Source of the DNA: Dipteris shenzhenensis
Lineage: Eukaryota > Polypodiophyta > Polypodiopsida > Gleicheniales
Strand: one strand, 5' to 3'
Assembly: GCA_047967505.1 (NCBI GenBank)
Contig: CM106541.1
DNA: 64,000 bases
Below are positions 10,500-23,975 of the stretch, piece after piece. Under the pieces are notes generated by a model. It had not been told where the DNA came from, did no database searches, and saw only the letters and a program-made list of their open reading frames with translations. Numbering within the stretch: position 1 is the first letter of the stretch; every line of letters begins with the position of its first letter. Both the position numbers and the translations under genes were made by a program.

Positions 10500-13400
10500 T
10501 GTTAAATGGTACCATCCCCATGTGAGTTTGATTTGAATGGTACCATCTCAAATTTACTAAAGTCTCCCATATGCAAATGTCTCTCCTATGCAGTTATCAT
10601 ATGGCACTTGTATAATTGGGTTGTGGAGAATGGAACTGGTCCCATTCTCCACAAACTCACATGGATATAGTTCCATTCAAGACAAACTCACATTGAGATT
10701 AGCACCAGTGCCATTCTCTACTAAATCTTATTGTGTTAATCACCATGTGAAAGTTGACTGCTAAATCTAACAAGTCCCAAATAATGGCACGAGTGCCATT
10801 CTCTAAGCTACAAGCCACAAGTTCCTTATGATCTCTACATATAAGAGAACAAGGATAAAAGTCCAAGACCACAAACTCACATGTAGATTGACACAAGGTT
10901 GGAGACTAGCATACTCAATTTTGAATTTCCTTCATTAATCTACCCTATACATTGATCAAATGGAACTAGAATAATGGTATTTCAGAGCTGAATTTTAGCT
11001 TTTGTGCAATTATAAAGCACTAGGAGAATGGCATTTCAAAGCTGAATTTCACATTTTTGGGTATATTTTACCCTATAGAGATTGATCAGATGTCAATGGG
11101 ATAATGGAATTTTAAAGTTGAATTTCACATTCTTTGTAAGTCTCCTATGTGCAGAGATCACATGACAATACAGGAGTGGCATTCCAATGCATTTTAGTTT
11201 AGGGTTCTTAATGCCATTTTCTAGGGCCCAATAAGAGATTGGCACCACTGCCATTCTTCACTAGTAGAAATGATTACCCTAATATTCTAGGAGGGGTATT
11301 CCAATGATCATAGGATAATGGAACTAGGTGCCAATCTACATGTGATTTTAGGGTTCTCAATGCCATTTTCTCGGTCCCTGTAAGAATGACTAGATTGTAG
11401 TTGTTTGACATAGTGGAACCACCATGGGCATTGCCTAGTGCAATGACCCCTACCCCATGGTGGTGGGAACTCGAAAGTATTGGGAAAGTCTTTATCCCAA
11501 GGGTTGGGATTACTTGTTGATAGAATAGCATCAACAAGGCACTCTCAATCCCAAGAGTTGGGATGAGTTTCATTGATAGATGGTGTCCATCAACAAGGCA
11601 AGAATGACTATATTGTAGCTGTCTGACATAGTGGAACCACCACGGGCATTGCCTAGTGCAATGACCCCTACTCCATGGTGGTGGGAACCCGAAAGTACTG
11701 ATAAAGTATTTATCCCAAGGGTTGGGATGAGTTGCATTGATATATGGTGCCCATCAGCAAGGCAAGAATGATTAGATTATAGTTGTCTGACATAGTGGAA
11801 CCACCATGGGAATTGCACTAGAGACCTGGTATTTTTGTTGAGGAATGGCACTAGTGCCATTCTCCATGTGAGTTTGTGTTGAATGGTACCATCTCCATGT
11901 GGGTATATATGTTGAATGGCACCATCTCAAATTTACTAAAGTCTCCAATCTACATGTAAGTTTAGGGTTCACAGTGCTATTTTGCAGGTTCCAGCATGAA
12001 ATTGGCACCACTGCTATTCTCTAGTGGCAATCCCCACAAACTCATGTAGATTGGCACTTGTGCCATATGATCACTACATAGGAGAGTCTAAGAAGAAATA
12101 CAAGGCCACAATCTCCATAAACTCACATGGAGATTAACACAATGTTGGAGAATGGTATACTCAAAGTTGAATTTCTTCCCATAATCTACCCTATACATTG
12201 ATGAGATGAGACCAGAAGAATGGTGTTTTAGAGAATGGCACCACTGCCATTCTCCACTGGTGGAACATAGAAGATGCACATGTGAGTTTAGGCTTCTCAG
12301 TGCCATTTTCTAGGGCCTAGTAAGAGATTGGCACCATTGCCATTCCCCATTGGTAGAAATGTTTACCCTAATATTCTAGGAGGGGTATTCTAGTGATCAT
12401 AGGAAAATGGCACTAGGTTCCAATCTACATGTGAGTTTAGGGTCCTCAGTGCCATTTTCTAGGTCCTTGCATGAGATTGGCATCAATGCACATGTAAGTT
12501 TAAGATTCTTAGTGCCCTTTTTCAGGTCTTAGCATGAGATTGGCACCACTACCATTCTCCACTGGTGGCATTCTTCACAAAGTCACATGGAGATTGACAC
12601 AAAGCCATATGATCACTACAAAGAGAGACTATGATCACTACATAGGAGGAAAGTTGAATTTCCCTAATCTACCCTATACATTTAAAAGATGAATTTACTC
12701 TTTACTTGGAGATTTACTTGGAGACTGGCATGTGAAAGATGAGTATCTTGCCATAATCTACCCTATACATTTTGTGCCACTATATCAGTGGGAGAATGGC
12801 ATTTAAAAGCTGAATTTCACATTTTTGGCTATATTCTGCCCTATGCATTGATCAGATATCACTAAGAGAATGGAATTTAAAATATGAATTTCACATTTCT
12901 TGCAAGTCCACCAATGTGCAATGAACACATGACAATAGGGTAGTGGCATTCCAATGATCATATTGGCACAACGAGAATGGCGCAGGTGCCAAGCTACATG
13001 TAAGTTTAGGGTTCACAATGCTATTTTCTAGGTTCCAGCATGAGATTGGCACCACTGCCATTCTCCGCACTGGTGGCATTCTTTGCAAGTCTCCTATGTC
13101 CAATAATCATATCGAGATAAATTTTTCCTAATCTACCATATACATTTCAAAGTTGAATTTACCCTTTTAGTGTAGCATGGCACTGGTGCCAATGTAAATT
13201 TGATTGACATAAATCTTTTACTTAAAGCATTCACATTTTTGCCAATCTATTGAATTTTTCCTGATATTGTTTTATTTTAGAATGGTACTGGTACCAAATC
13301 TTACACATAAATCTTGATTATTGTTCTAAGTCCTTCACTTTCTAACTAGAAATTTCCAAATTTTAAATTTTATTTATCTCAAGGGAGATTGGCACTAGTG

Positions 13401-13680
13401 CCACTCTCAAGGACATCTTATGAGGTCTTGGAGAATGGCACTAGTTCCATTCTCCATTTAAATTTTGAATTTCAATCTCTAAATTTGCCATTCAATCATG
13501 AAAATAAAAATTGAGATTGAAGTTTAACTTGAAATCAAAATTTGAAAGCTAGAATTTAGGTTTTGAAATACAATTTCAAATATAATTTGAAATTAAAAAT
13601 ATTAATATGAATTTGAATTTGAATTTAATATTGGAGAGAATGGCACAAGTGCCACTCTATATATCCAAAATTGAAAAGGT
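10500..13680. repeat. palindromic GAGAATGGCAC/GTGCCATTCTC repeat field 1
   Basis: Dozens of imperfect copies of GGAGAATGGCAC and of its reverse complement GTGCCATTCTCC are spaced through 3 kb. They are often joined as GGCACNNGTGCC hairpins and are accompanied by CAAACTCACATG(T/G)AGATTG. Short reading frames here only repeat this word (GTSAI, WHQCHS) and are not genes. Confidence 0.85.
11382..11815 (+). repeat. tandem duplication inside repeat field 1
   Basis: A ~220-bp unit starts GAATGACTAGATTGTAGTTG and contains ATAGTGGAACCACCA and ATCCCAAGGGTTGGGAT. It is followed by a second unit from about 11602 and the start of a third at about 11765. The inner ATCCCAAGGGTTGGGAT is itself a short inverted repeat. 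Confidence 0.85.
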
Positions 13681-13930
13681 AACAATGGCAAGAAAAGCTA
13701 TATTTCAAAATTTGAATTATTTAGTAGTTTCAAATTTATCATTTTAGTTTTCAAAATCTACATTGCAACCAAATCAAGCCCTTTTTCCTCATTTCAAACA
13801 ATGCCTTTCCCTCATTCGCTTTCTATTCATTTCAAACAAATCAAGCCTTTCCCCTCATTTCAAGCTTCTTCTAAGTCATCTCCTTTCCACACACGGGTAT
13901 GGTTTGTAATTTTTTTAAATTTTAGTGGGT

Positions 13931-13938
13931 GAGAGAGA

Positions 13939-14000
<62 letters not shown>
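13931..14000. repeat. (GA)n microsatellite
   Basis: About 70 bases of near-perfect GA dinucleotides with a single GGG interruption near the start. Confidence 0.97.
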
Positions 14001-14005
<5 letters not shown>

Positions 14006-14930
14006 ATGTGCCTAACCTTTTGCAACACATGTAGGGTTCTTGTATAGCGCTCTTCCCGCTGCCTTCACGTCACATGGAGATTGATGAACAGAGCCTTTAG
14101 TTGAGCCATGCAATTCAAATATCAAATGGAGCCTTTAGTTGACCCTTCAGTGCCACAAACGGAGCTCTGGATTCTGGAGATATACACAAGGCACAGTGAC
14201 ACATGTTTACAAGATCTAGACCCCCTTAGAACTTGAGGAAGAGAGTCAAGGGACTCAAGGGAGCTACTCAAATTATAGGACACCCATACGATGTAATCGA
14301 TTGCATCATTGTAGTGCCATGAACTTCAAAGTGGCACAAACACCGATGGACTAGGTTGTCGAAGGCTTGAAGCTCTTGGAGACTTCACTAAAGGGCACAG
14401 AGACTGAGTCACTGACAGACTAGGCCAAGTGAGCTACGACTCTACAAGTCTGCAACTGCAAGGGTAGGGCACGCCCAATGTTGCACAATGATTGAGAGGC
14501 CAAGGCACGCTGCTCGCTGCACAGTGATTGAGGGCACATTGTTTGAGGGCACGGAGAGGGATATGCAGATTGAGCCTTTAGGTGAGGAGTCTGAGGACAA
14601 GGTATGAAGACTGAGGTGAGTAGATTGAGGGGCGGGCATGCGATTGCGATAGCGACAGTAGGGCAAATCTCGAAGGAGAAGAAGGTAGGGTAACTAGGGT
14701 TCTTTAAATTTTTACCTATGCATTTCATTATTTTAACCTTTTGCATTTCTTTTTTTTAAAAATATAACCTGACCTAACCTATTCAATCTAGACTTGACCT
14801 ATCTAACCTATTCCACCTATGCATTTCTTTTTTATGTAACCTATTTAATCTATGCCGCTCCTTTTCCTCCACCTATTTAATCTATGTTGCTCCTTTTCTT
14901 CCACCTATGCACTCCTTTTATCTAACCTAT
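14001..14930. other. non-coding, no feature recognised
   Basis: Minus-strand frames near 14420-14746 are Pro/Ser/Leu-rich and overlap in two frames without any conserved motif. From about 14700 the word CTATGCATTTCTTTTATTTAACC begins to recur and continues to 15440. Confidence 0.45.
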
Positions 14931-15690
14931 GCTTGCCATCTAATGCTCTGATGAGCATGATTCCAAAGCCGACATTTTTCTTAAAATGTGGAGAAAAATC
15001 ACATGCTCATCAACTAATTCAGTCTGCAACTTTAAAATTTACATTAATTGGACCTTGATCTAGGTAAGCATACTCTAACATAAAAATATGTAACTCAGCA
15101 TAATGAAGCTAACATGAATAAACTCACACAACTAAAGTAATATTGATCAAGTATTTAGCCTATGCTTTTCTTTTATTTAACATATTTCTTTTATTTAGCC
15201 TATGCATATCTTTTATTTAACAGACTTAAGCTATGCATTTATTTTATTTGACATATCTAACCTATGCATTTCTTTTATTTAACCTATTTACCCTATGCAT
15301 TTCTTTTTTTAACCAATGCATTTAATGCATTTCTTTTATTTCTTTCATTTAATCTTTTATTAAACCTATGCATTTCTTTTATTTCTATTTTACATTGTCC
15401 ACACTCCTTTTCTTCCTTTTTTACATTGTCTTCATGCCTTTTATTTAACCTATTCTCATCTTCCTTTAAAAGAATCCATAGCTTGCGATCTAATGATGAG
15501 CATGATTCCAAAGCTGTCATTTTTTTAAAACCTGGAGAAAAATCACATGCTCGTCAACTAATTCAATCTGCAACTTAAACTCTTAAATAAAAATTTGTAA
15601 CTCAATCAACCTACAATAACCAAACTAATGTGAATAAACTCACACAATGAGCTAGGCTCCCTAAAGTAATATTGATCAGCTACACCACAT
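14931..15690 (+). repeat. direct repeat pair with TTTATTTAACCTATGC array between
   Basis: A ~200-bp unit with ATGAGCATGATTCCAAAG and GGAGAAAAATCACATGCTC occurs at about 14936-15155 and again at 15481-15680. Both copies end in AAAGTAATATTGATCA. Between them lie tandem copies of TTTATTTAACCTATGCATTTC. Confidence 0.8.
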
Positions 15691-15711
15691 TTATGAATAA
15701 ATGAAAATAAA

Positions 15712-16160
15712 ATAGTATATGGTTTCAAATGAATACCACATTTACGAACACACACACACACACACACACAAAGTCTATGGTTTCAAATTATGGCATTGCA
15801 ATGGGAGAATGGCATTGGTGCCATCCTCTAATCTCCTCATTTTGCAAATCTAAAAATTTTTACATCTTAAATTTGCACCAATGCCATTCTCCCATTGCAA
15901 TGTCCTGATTCAAAACTTTGGTGTTGCAAAGGGGGAACGGCACTAGTGCCATTCTCCCAAGCCATTGTCCTGATTCCAAAATTTTGCTTCTCCCATTTTA
16001 ATTTCCCAATTCAAATCTTGGATTTGTAAAGGGAAAATGGTCCCAGTTCCATTCTCCCAATGCAATTTCTTGATTCAAAATTTTTTCTTCACAAAGTGAG
16101 AATAGTAGTAGTACTATTCTCCCATGATTCAAAATGTTGGCTTTGCAAAGAAGACCATAT
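15712..16160. repeat. palindromic repeat field 2 with (CA)n
   Basis: Starts with TATGGTTTCAAATGAATACCA and a (CA)n run at 15749-15770, then ~65-bp units. Each unit has a GAGAATGGCA...TGCCATTCTCC hairpin followed by CAATGTCCTGATTCAAAATTTTGGCTT. The same order (TATGGTTTCAAATGAATACCA, then (CA)n, then hairpin units) recurs at 26.7-27.4 kb, so this is a dispersed family rather than a one-off array. Confidence 0.85.
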
Positions 16161-18605
16161 TAGGAAAAGTGGGAATATCCCAAGTCCAACTTTTTTAAGA
16201 GCTCATAATTTTGGTGCAAAAAAGAAGAAATTTTGAAATGTATTTTTCTTAAACTACATGGCATCAATCTAAATTTTTTTTGGAAATATACTACATTAGT
16301 GAGTACATATTGAAGTTAGTATGACCAATAGGTACTTCATATTTCCAATAATCTATGGAAAATTTATTACAAGTCCTTATTCATTGCCAATAATTTTCAT
16401 TTCATTAAACTACAATTAAATTACACTTGATTATTATATAGATATTGTGTTGAATTTTCTCTCTTTGCATGTGCTCATATATAGAATTATGAAAGTTCAT
16501 AGCTAATGTTTGTATTGACAATGATCTCATTCCACACTCTTAAGCTCCTCTCTTCATCCTATACCTGTAGGGTCCTTTTTTCTTTCTTTATTATTCAAAA
16601 ACATCATTTAGAAAGCGTAGAATAAAAATTTATGTAGAACAAGAAGTTATCAAGCATATGATGGGATATAAAATTGAAAAAGGAAACAAATAAACACCAA
16701 GCATAGAATTGGCACATGCATATGCCTAGAAATCGTACTCAAATGAATAACTCCTTCAATGGGGCATGAACATATATTGCAAATAGATTACAAAAATTTC
16801 CTCGAAGGGGCATGAACATATAACGCTCCAAGGTATGTGTACAAAAAGCCCCTCATTGGGATATTAATGAAGGCCACAACAAGAAATCCCAAAAAGGATA
16901 TACAAACTCATACTATATATAGAAAAAAAAGATCTGGATCAATCTCTTCAATCTTCATTTCTCTCAAAGGATGAACCTATCTCATCATTGTGCCCTTTAC
17001 AAATTCTTCATTAGCTCTAATCTGATTGCTCCAAATCCCTTGTTGTCTCTAGAGCGATCATTTGGGTTATGTTTTATGCAAATGGGAAAGTTCATGAAGT
17101 ACGCCAGCATTATATAACTTAAAACAAGCAAGTTATACTATGAAAGAAAGATTATCCAAAGGCTTATCTCATATATAATTGAATCCCAATCGACTCCCTT
17201 GCTCTCAAGCTTGTCAAAGAGAGATTATGTATTATGTGCATAAGAATAATTAAAAGACAAGATACGTCAACGAAAACACATAAAATGAAATGCATTAATT
17301 GACAACATATTACTAAGTAATACGATACTTGTACATAGGTTGTCAAGAAATGCTTGCCACCACTCCCAAGGTGAGAAGGTTTGATCTTTTGTTATCGAGA
17401 ATATACCACCTTTTGATGATGGACCTACATCTGAGGGTCTATCTTGAGCTCTTACTTTGTGGATATCCTCTTTTGCCAAGTGCCAAGCCTCCATGAAAGT
17501 GGTACAATATCCCTACAATGAGCGACTAGACAAATGAATGATTAGCTCAACCTTTCTTTTTGAGATTGTGAATAGCCACCATAAGGTGTGATTTATAAAA
17601 GTCCATTACTATACATAAACACATCATTGCTTTGTGATCTTTAATCATACCACTCTCTTAAGACTATTACTAGCCTTAATACTAAATCATTGCTTTGTGC
17701 TCTTTAAAAATACTGCTCACCTACTTGAAAACTCTTCAACATCAATGTTGAAGGTGATTTTCCACCCAAATGGATAGTATCAATGCCATAGTATCTAGCT
17801 CTCTGTACTTAATCAAGTTCATAAAATCTAAAAATGCCCCTCTCAACAATGCATTGCTTGTCCTTATTTCCAATCTAAGTTCCTCAATGAATCTAGTTTT
17901 TTGTTGAAGCTTTCTACCATCACCTCAACACTATAAGTGTCAAATGGAACCTTAAACTCAATAAGTCAACTTATTTCTTCACAATGGAACTTAAACATGG
18001 TATTCCCCTATCACCTATATCTTCTTTCATCTCTAATACTACTTCAAACTACTCCAACTATTTTTCTTTGTGGTCTTAAAATTGTTTGACATCCCCTAAC
18101 TACTAACATGTTTTCAATGCTCTAAAGGTGACCCAAGTTTGATTAAAATTCTAGGATGTGGCATGGGCATGCATGGCCATGGTAGTGATGAGAATATGCT
18201 TTCATAGTTACAAAATCAACCAAAGCTTACTAGAAATGATGAGTGGGATTATGTGAGCCATAGTGGCAATAATAACATGGAACTAAAGTCTTAAAATTGG
18301 CCCCAATTCAATTTTCAATTAAAAGATGTGGTACTTGGGAGAGTTTGAACCATGATGCTACTAAAGCGCATGTATTTAGAGTTTTGAAATAGACCCAAGT
18401 TCGATTTACAATTAAAATATGTGATGTGTAGATAAGAGAGACAAAGTGTTGTGAGAGCAAGTCTTTAGACGTTAGAAGTCACACAAGGCCTATTTGTAAG
18501 AAAAAAGTCAAGTTGCAAAAGTTTTTCAAACAAGGAAAGAGGGGTCAAGTTGAAAATCAATGATGAATGGGAATGCAAGTAAGTCATTGTGTTGGAAAAA
18601 GGAAG
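16161..18605. other. AT-rich, no gene recognised
   Basis: Scattered reading frames of 60-75 codons show no motif. A few short repeated words such as GGGGCATGAACATATA near 16760 and 16810 are seen. Nothing else supportable. Confidence 0.5.
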
Positions 18606-18609
18606 CCTT

Positions 18610-20908
18610 TAGAGTTTTGAAATGAAGGTTGATTTGCAAGAAAAAGATGTATGCATGAGAATGTGTTTACGTGATGATGGTCATCATAGTGTGTCTTGAC
18701 TCTTTCTAGGGATTTAAAAATCGACCTATGTTTGATTTTCATATGAAATAGGTGATGCAAAGGAGTGTCTAAAATGCAATGGTGTAGATGAAACATGTAT
18801 TGTGGTGCTAAGGAAAGAATGTTTCAATTCTTGGAAATGACTCATGGTCAATTTGCTTCAAAGATGCTTTGTGTAGGAGACCAAATCAAGGCATAGTGCT
18901 GAGGAAAATGTGTTTTGCATTTCAAAGATGCAATGTGTAAGAGTGTGCATGAAGCCATGGTGCTGATGAAAACATATCTTGATTCTTGAAGTTGACTTGC
19001 TTCAATTTGCATTTCAAAGATACGATGTGTAGAAGTGTGCATGAAGCTGTGGTGCTGATGGAAGCATGTTTTGATTCTTGAAATCAAACCAACATGAATT
19101 TGCATTTCAAATCTACAATGTGTAGGGTGTGTGAAGGAAGCCATGGCGCTTAGGAAAAAACATGTGACATCGACCCCAGGTCAATTTGCATTTCAAAGAT
19201 GCTCTATATAGGAGTGCATGTTAAGCCATGGAGCTAAAATCGACCCAAGGTCCATTTTCATTTCAAAGATGCAATGTGTAAGGTGTGCATAATACATGGT
19301 GCTAAGGAAAACATGTTTTGATTCTTAAAACTGACCCAAGGACAATTTGCATTTCAAATATGCTATGTGTAGGAGTGTGCATGAGGGCATGGTGCTAATG
19401 AAAACATGTTTTGATTCTTGAAATCTACCTAAGGTCGGTTTGCATTTTAAGGATGTGATGTGTTATAGGTGTGTGTATCAAGACATGGTGCTAATAACAT
19501 GTGCTTTGATTCTTGAAATCAAAGCATGTGTTACAGGTGTGTGTATCAAGACATTGTGCTAATAAACACGTGCTTCAAATTCTTGAAATAAACCCAATAA
19601 TGATTTGCATTTTGATGTGTGTAGGTGTCTGCATGAGTCTACATTTTGATGTGTACAAGAGTCTACATGATTTGCATTTTGATGTGTACAGGAGTCTTTA
19701 TGAGTCTACATGTTGATGTGTATAGGAGTCTACATGATTTGCATTTTGATGCTTATAGGAGTTTGCATGAAGCCATGACGAAAATAAAAACATGCTTTGA
19801 TTATCAAAATTATGACCAAGATTGACTTGTATTTAAAAGATGCAACGTGTAGGGTTTGGGCTTGAGGCCATGGTGCTAAGGAAAAATTGTTTTCATTTTT
19901 GAAATCGACCAAGGTCTAAACCAAGGTCTATTTGTAATTCAAAGATGCATTGTACAAGAGCATGCATGAAGCCAGGGTGCATGAAGCCCATGGTCCTAAG
20001 GAAAAGATGTTGGATTTGTATTTCAAAGATTCAACGTGTAAGGTTATGCATGAAGCCTATGGTCTTAAGGAAAAGATGTTTGGACTCTGAACTTGTGTTT
20101 CAAATATATGATCTATAGTAGTGTGCATGAAGACATGGTGCTAACGAGAACATGTTTTGATACTTGAATTGAAGTTTACCCAAGTTCGATTTGCATTTCA
20201 AAGATACAATTTATAGGAGTGTGCATGAAGCCACGGTGCTAATGAGAACATATTTTGATCTTGAAATCCACCCAAGGTTTATTTGCTATTCAAAGGTGCA
20301 ATGTGTAGGAGTGTGGATGAAGCCATGGTTCTAATGATAACATGTTTTAATCCTTGAAATTACCCAAGGTGGCTTTGCATTTTGAAGATGTGATGCGTAG
20401 GACTGTGCATGAAGCCATGATTCTAATGAGAACAATTTTAATTTCTGAAACTGATCCCAATTATATTTATGTTTCAAAGATGCAATGTGTAGGAATTTTC
20501 ATGAAGCGATGGCGCTAAAAAAAACATCTTTTTATTCTTCAAATCGACCCAATGTCGATTCACATTTTGAGGATGTGATGTGTAGAGTGTGGATCAAGCC
20601 ATGCCCCTAATGAAAATGAGAGCTTTGATTCTTGGAATTGACCCAAGGTTTATTTACATTTCAAAGATACTATGTGGCGGCAGTTTGCATGAAGCCATGG
20701 TGCAAAGAAAATAATGTTTTGTTTCCTAACATCGGCCCAAAGTCGATTTGCATTTCAAAGATGCGATGTGTAGCAGTGTACATGAAGCTATGGTGCTAAG
20801 TAAAACATGTTTTGATTCTTAAAATCAACCCAAGGTCAATTTGCATTTGAAATTTGCAATGTGTAAGAGTATGCATGAAGCCATGATGGTGCTATTGATA
20901 CATGTTTT
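18610..20908 (+). repeat. ~92-bp satellite, block 1
   Basis: About two dozen diverged units. The consensus contains TTGAAATCGACCC, AAGGTCGATTTGCATTTC, AAAGATGCGATGTGTAGGAG, TGTGCATGAAGCCATGG and CTAATGAGAACATGTTTTGAT in that order. Each unit carries a small inverted repeat, AAATCGACC-CAA-GGTCGATTT. Units here are more diverged than those in block 3. Near 19500-19750 there is a local variant with TGATGTGTACAGGAGTCT. The block is interrupted on its right by a copia element. Confidence 0.92.
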
Positions 20909-21640
20909 TGTAAAAAAATAATACAATATCTATGCTCAAAAAATAACAGGATCTCGTACACAAGAGAGAAAACAAGATAGTATGGAGAATAAAAAATTTG
21001 ATTACTATAGAACTGATACAATAGATGGTGCTGCCTCCCAACCGTGCGCTCCTATGAAAGAAGCTTCTATGGCATGCTGGAAATAGTAGAAGACAGAGGC
21101 TGGATGCTAAGGAATCAGGGTCGCTATAGCTAGTGATGAAATGGGCTTCACGGGCTTGCTCTTATATAGCCACCAGTCATAGTTGGTTAGGCTCAATTGG
21201 ATGACCAACCCAGTCTGCCCAAAACGATCGACTGGCGATCGGTCCCGAAATAGGCCACTGAGCATATGATAGAACCGGTGCGCAAAACAGAGCAACTGAC
21301 CTACGGTTGCCGTTCAGCCTAGAGCCATCCGGGATCATTTAAGGCTCCAAACGGGCCCCGCAACCTGAGAGTGGGCTGCCCTAGGAAATGCTCCGTCTAC
21401 CCTCAGTGCGGTCAGTCAAGGGATGCCTTCCCACACTTGCATGTAGCCTAATTGGCAGTGTGCCAACTCTATCTGAAGTCGTCTAGCCATCAGGCCACAC
21501 ATGGCCCCCATCTAGTGTCTAAACCAGGACCTACCGGATAACCGAGCTACTCAAATGCCTTCTCCTCATATGGGGGGCTTACAAGTAGAGTTAGCTGGTT
21601 CCCGTGTAGTTACACGAGAGTGGAGCATTGATATCTAACA
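20909..21640 (-). repeat. copia element 1, 3' LTR (732 bp)
   Basis: Homologous over its length to the LTRs of copia element 2 at 29941-30636 and 32459-33111. On the plus strand it starts TGTAAAAAAATAATACAA and ends GATATCTAACA. Confidence 0.9.
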
Positions 21641-21670
21641 CCCCCCCTCAATGTCCACCCGCAAGTGAAC

Positions 21671-22995
21671 TTACTTTTTCGGCCCAATGCCAAGTCGATG
21701 AAGATGCCTCTCCAGTAAGTCTCTTCCAAGAGCCTTTGTGAAGATGTCTGCAGCATTCTCTATAGTCGGACAGTACACCAAGTCGACCTCTCCATCCATG
21801 ATGAGCTCGCGTACAAAGTGATATTGAATCTCAATGTGTTTTGTGCAAGCGTGGAACACCGGGTTCTTTGCAATCGCCATGCAACTCTGATTGTCACATG
21901 ATAACTACGTATGCTTGTTCTGCACTACACCCATGTCTCCCAAAATCCTCCTCAACCACATTGCCTCGCAGGAAGAAAAGCATGCTGATTTGTACTCGGC
22001 CTTGGTAGAAGAAAGAGCAACTGTGGGTTGCTTCTTGCTGACCCATGACACAACTCCAGATCCAAGTGAGAAACAATAACCTATCACTGATCTCCTACTG
22101 TCCACATCTCCTACCCAATCCGAGTCACAGAATCTGGTCAAGATGTTGCCCTTGGTATAGGTGATGCCATAATCAAGTGTGCCTTTGTGATGTATTTCAG
22201 CACCCGCATCCTTGCCCTCCAATGGTTCTCCCGTGGCTTATTGGAAAACTTGCTTAGTACACCAATCGCAAAGCTGATGTCCGGTTGCGTGTTGCACAGG
22301 TAAATCAAGCTACCCACAAGCCTTCTGTACTTCGCTTCGTCTACCAGTGGTGATGAATCCTCATTTGAGAGCTTCGCGTCAACCTCCATAGGGGTACCAA
22401 CTGTCTTGCACTCAGCCATGCCAAATGCCTTCAGTATCTCTCTAGCATACTTCAGTTGTGAAATGAAGATCTGTTTCGGCTCCTGCCAAACTTCAATCCC
22501 CAAACAAAAATGCATCAATCGGAGGTCTGTCATTTTAAACTCTCTTCCTAGCAAATGCTTCATCTACAAGATCTTCTCTTCATGGTTCCCTGTTATGACA
22601 AGGTCATCCACATAAAGGACCACGATCATACACCTGCCTCCTTCTCTGAAGATATACAAATTTGCATCAGATGGGCTCCTCTTGAACTTGTTTTGCAGAA
22701 AGTAGGCATCAATTCGTTGGTACCATGCTTGTGGGGCCTGTTTCAGCCTGTAAAGTGCCTTCTTTAGTTTGCAGACTTTACCTTCTGAACCGGGGATCTC
22801 AAAACCTGGTGGTTGTTCCACGTATACCTCCTCCTTGAGATCTCCATTCAGAAAGGCGGATTTCACATCCATCTGAGACATCGGCCAACTTCCTTGGGCA
22901 GCTAAAGCCAAAATACTGTGAATTGTGGTTACATACTCCGGCCCATTTTGTAGATGATGCACATCTTGCGTTCTACTACTCCATTTTGCTATCAT
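21671..22995 (-). pseudogene. copia polyprotein fragment: reverse transcriptase and RNase H
   Basis: In order on the minus strand: the RT core with [33 protein letters not shown] and the catalytic YVDD box near 22610; then KMTDLRLMHFCLGIEVWQ, GTPMEVDAKLS and PDISFAIGVLSKFS; then the RNase H region with SLGSGVVSWVSKKQPTVALSS and, after a disrupted stretch, KHIEIQYHFVRELI...ADIFTKALG. The frame is broken by a TAG at 22564-22566, just after NHEEKIL, by a shift near 22200 and by a disrupted segment near 21890. The N-terminal RT segment is missing. Confidence 0.93.
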
Positions 22996-23590
22996 GTATG
23001 TGGCGGGGGTTTTTGCCTCTTGATCCCGTGACTTTTGCAGTAACTTTCGAATTCAGTCGATGTGAACTCTCCACCTCTGTCTGATCTCAACTTCTTCACC
23101 TTCCTCCCCATTTCTTTCTCGACCATTACATGCCATTCCTTGAGTGTACTAAAAGCCTCATCTTTAGTCTTCAGAAAGTATATCCATATCCTTCTACTGT
23201 AGTCGTCGATCAACGTCATGAAGTAGTAGGAAGCACCCAAAGCTTCCGTCTCCATCTTTCCACAGAGGTCCATGTGTATGAGCTCTAGACCTTTGCCCTG
23301 CTGGCCTCTTTAGGAAAGGGATGCCGATGCTGCTTGCCCATTATGCAAGCTTCACATACATTGGGCAGATCTGAAATTTCTGGTAGGTCTGCAATCATTC
23401 CACTTTTATGCATCTCCTTCAAAGAACTAAGGTTTAGATGACCAAACCTCTCATGCCACAGCTTAGTGTTCTTCACATCCGCTTGAGAACTGAAAGCTAA
23501 GAGTTCGTAAATGTTGTTGCACCGTGTACCTTTACCAATGACCTTCCCTTGAAGATCCAAAATCTGTGCACCATTCTTATCGAATTGAAC
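22992..23590 (-). pseudogene. copia GAG-pre-integrase and integrase core fragment
   Basis: From 23560 downward: LWHERFGHLNLSSLKEM and CEACIMGKQHRHPF, the pre-integrase His/Cys (zinc-binding) motif. After a stop/shift near 23280 comes the integrase core MDLCGKMETEALGASYYF, LIDDYSRRIWIYFL and LRSDRGGEF, which hold the first two catalytic Asp. The frame runs out at HGIKRQ before the catalytic Glu, where a deletion joins integrase to RT. Confidence 0.93.
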
Positions 23591-23597
23591 TTTGAGT

Positions 23598-23975
23598 TAT
23601 ATCTTGAAATCGACCCAAGGTCGATTTGCATTTCAAAGATGCGATGTGTAGGAGTGTGCATGAAGCCATGGCCCTAATGAGAACATGTTCTGATTCTTGA
23701 AATTAATCCAAGGCCCATTTGCATCCCAAAGATTCAATGTAGGAGTGCGCATGAAGCCATGGTTGTGATTAGAACATATGTGGATCCTTCAGATTGACCC
23801 AAGGTCAATTTGTATTTCAAAGATGCAATGTATAGGAGTGCACATGAAGCCATGGCCCTAATGAGAACATGTTTTGATCCTTGAAATCAACCCAAGGTCA
23901 ATTTGCATTTCAAAGATGTGATGTGCATGATTGCCATAGCCCTAATTAGAACATGTTTTGATCCTTGAAATCGAA
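23598..23975 (+). repeat. ~92-bp satellite, block 2
   Basis: Four units, the first beginning at CTTGAAATCGACCCAAGG directly after the truncated copia element. These units are closer to block 3 than to block 1 (CCATGGCCCTAATGAGAACATG). The array ends abruptly within AATCGAAAGGTTCTATC. Confidence 0.92.

Larger units (their letters stand above)
20909..23597 (-). mobile_element. Ty1/copia element 1, 5'-truncated
   Basis: The element reads on the minus strand. Its 3' LTR is at 20909-21640, bounded by TG/CA in either orientation. Next to it is the polypurine tract (GAGGGGGGG on the minus strand, 21641-21649). Then come RNase H, RT, part of integrase and the GAG-pre-integrase segment. At about 23597 the element stops and satellite sequence resumes directly. 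The 5' LTR, gag and protease are missing. It therefore sits inside the 92-bp satellite, with satellite on both sides. The internal part is also deleted between integrase and RT near 22990. Confidence 0.9.

Noticed and set aside
14420-14746. Possible 108-codon minus-strand gene
   Set aside because: Two overlapping Ser/Pro/Leu-rich frames, no motif, no sign of constraint.
21891-22615. Plus-strand frames across the copia RT/RNase H region, and likewise 30613-32403
   Set aside because: Shadows of the minus-strand copia polyprotein.
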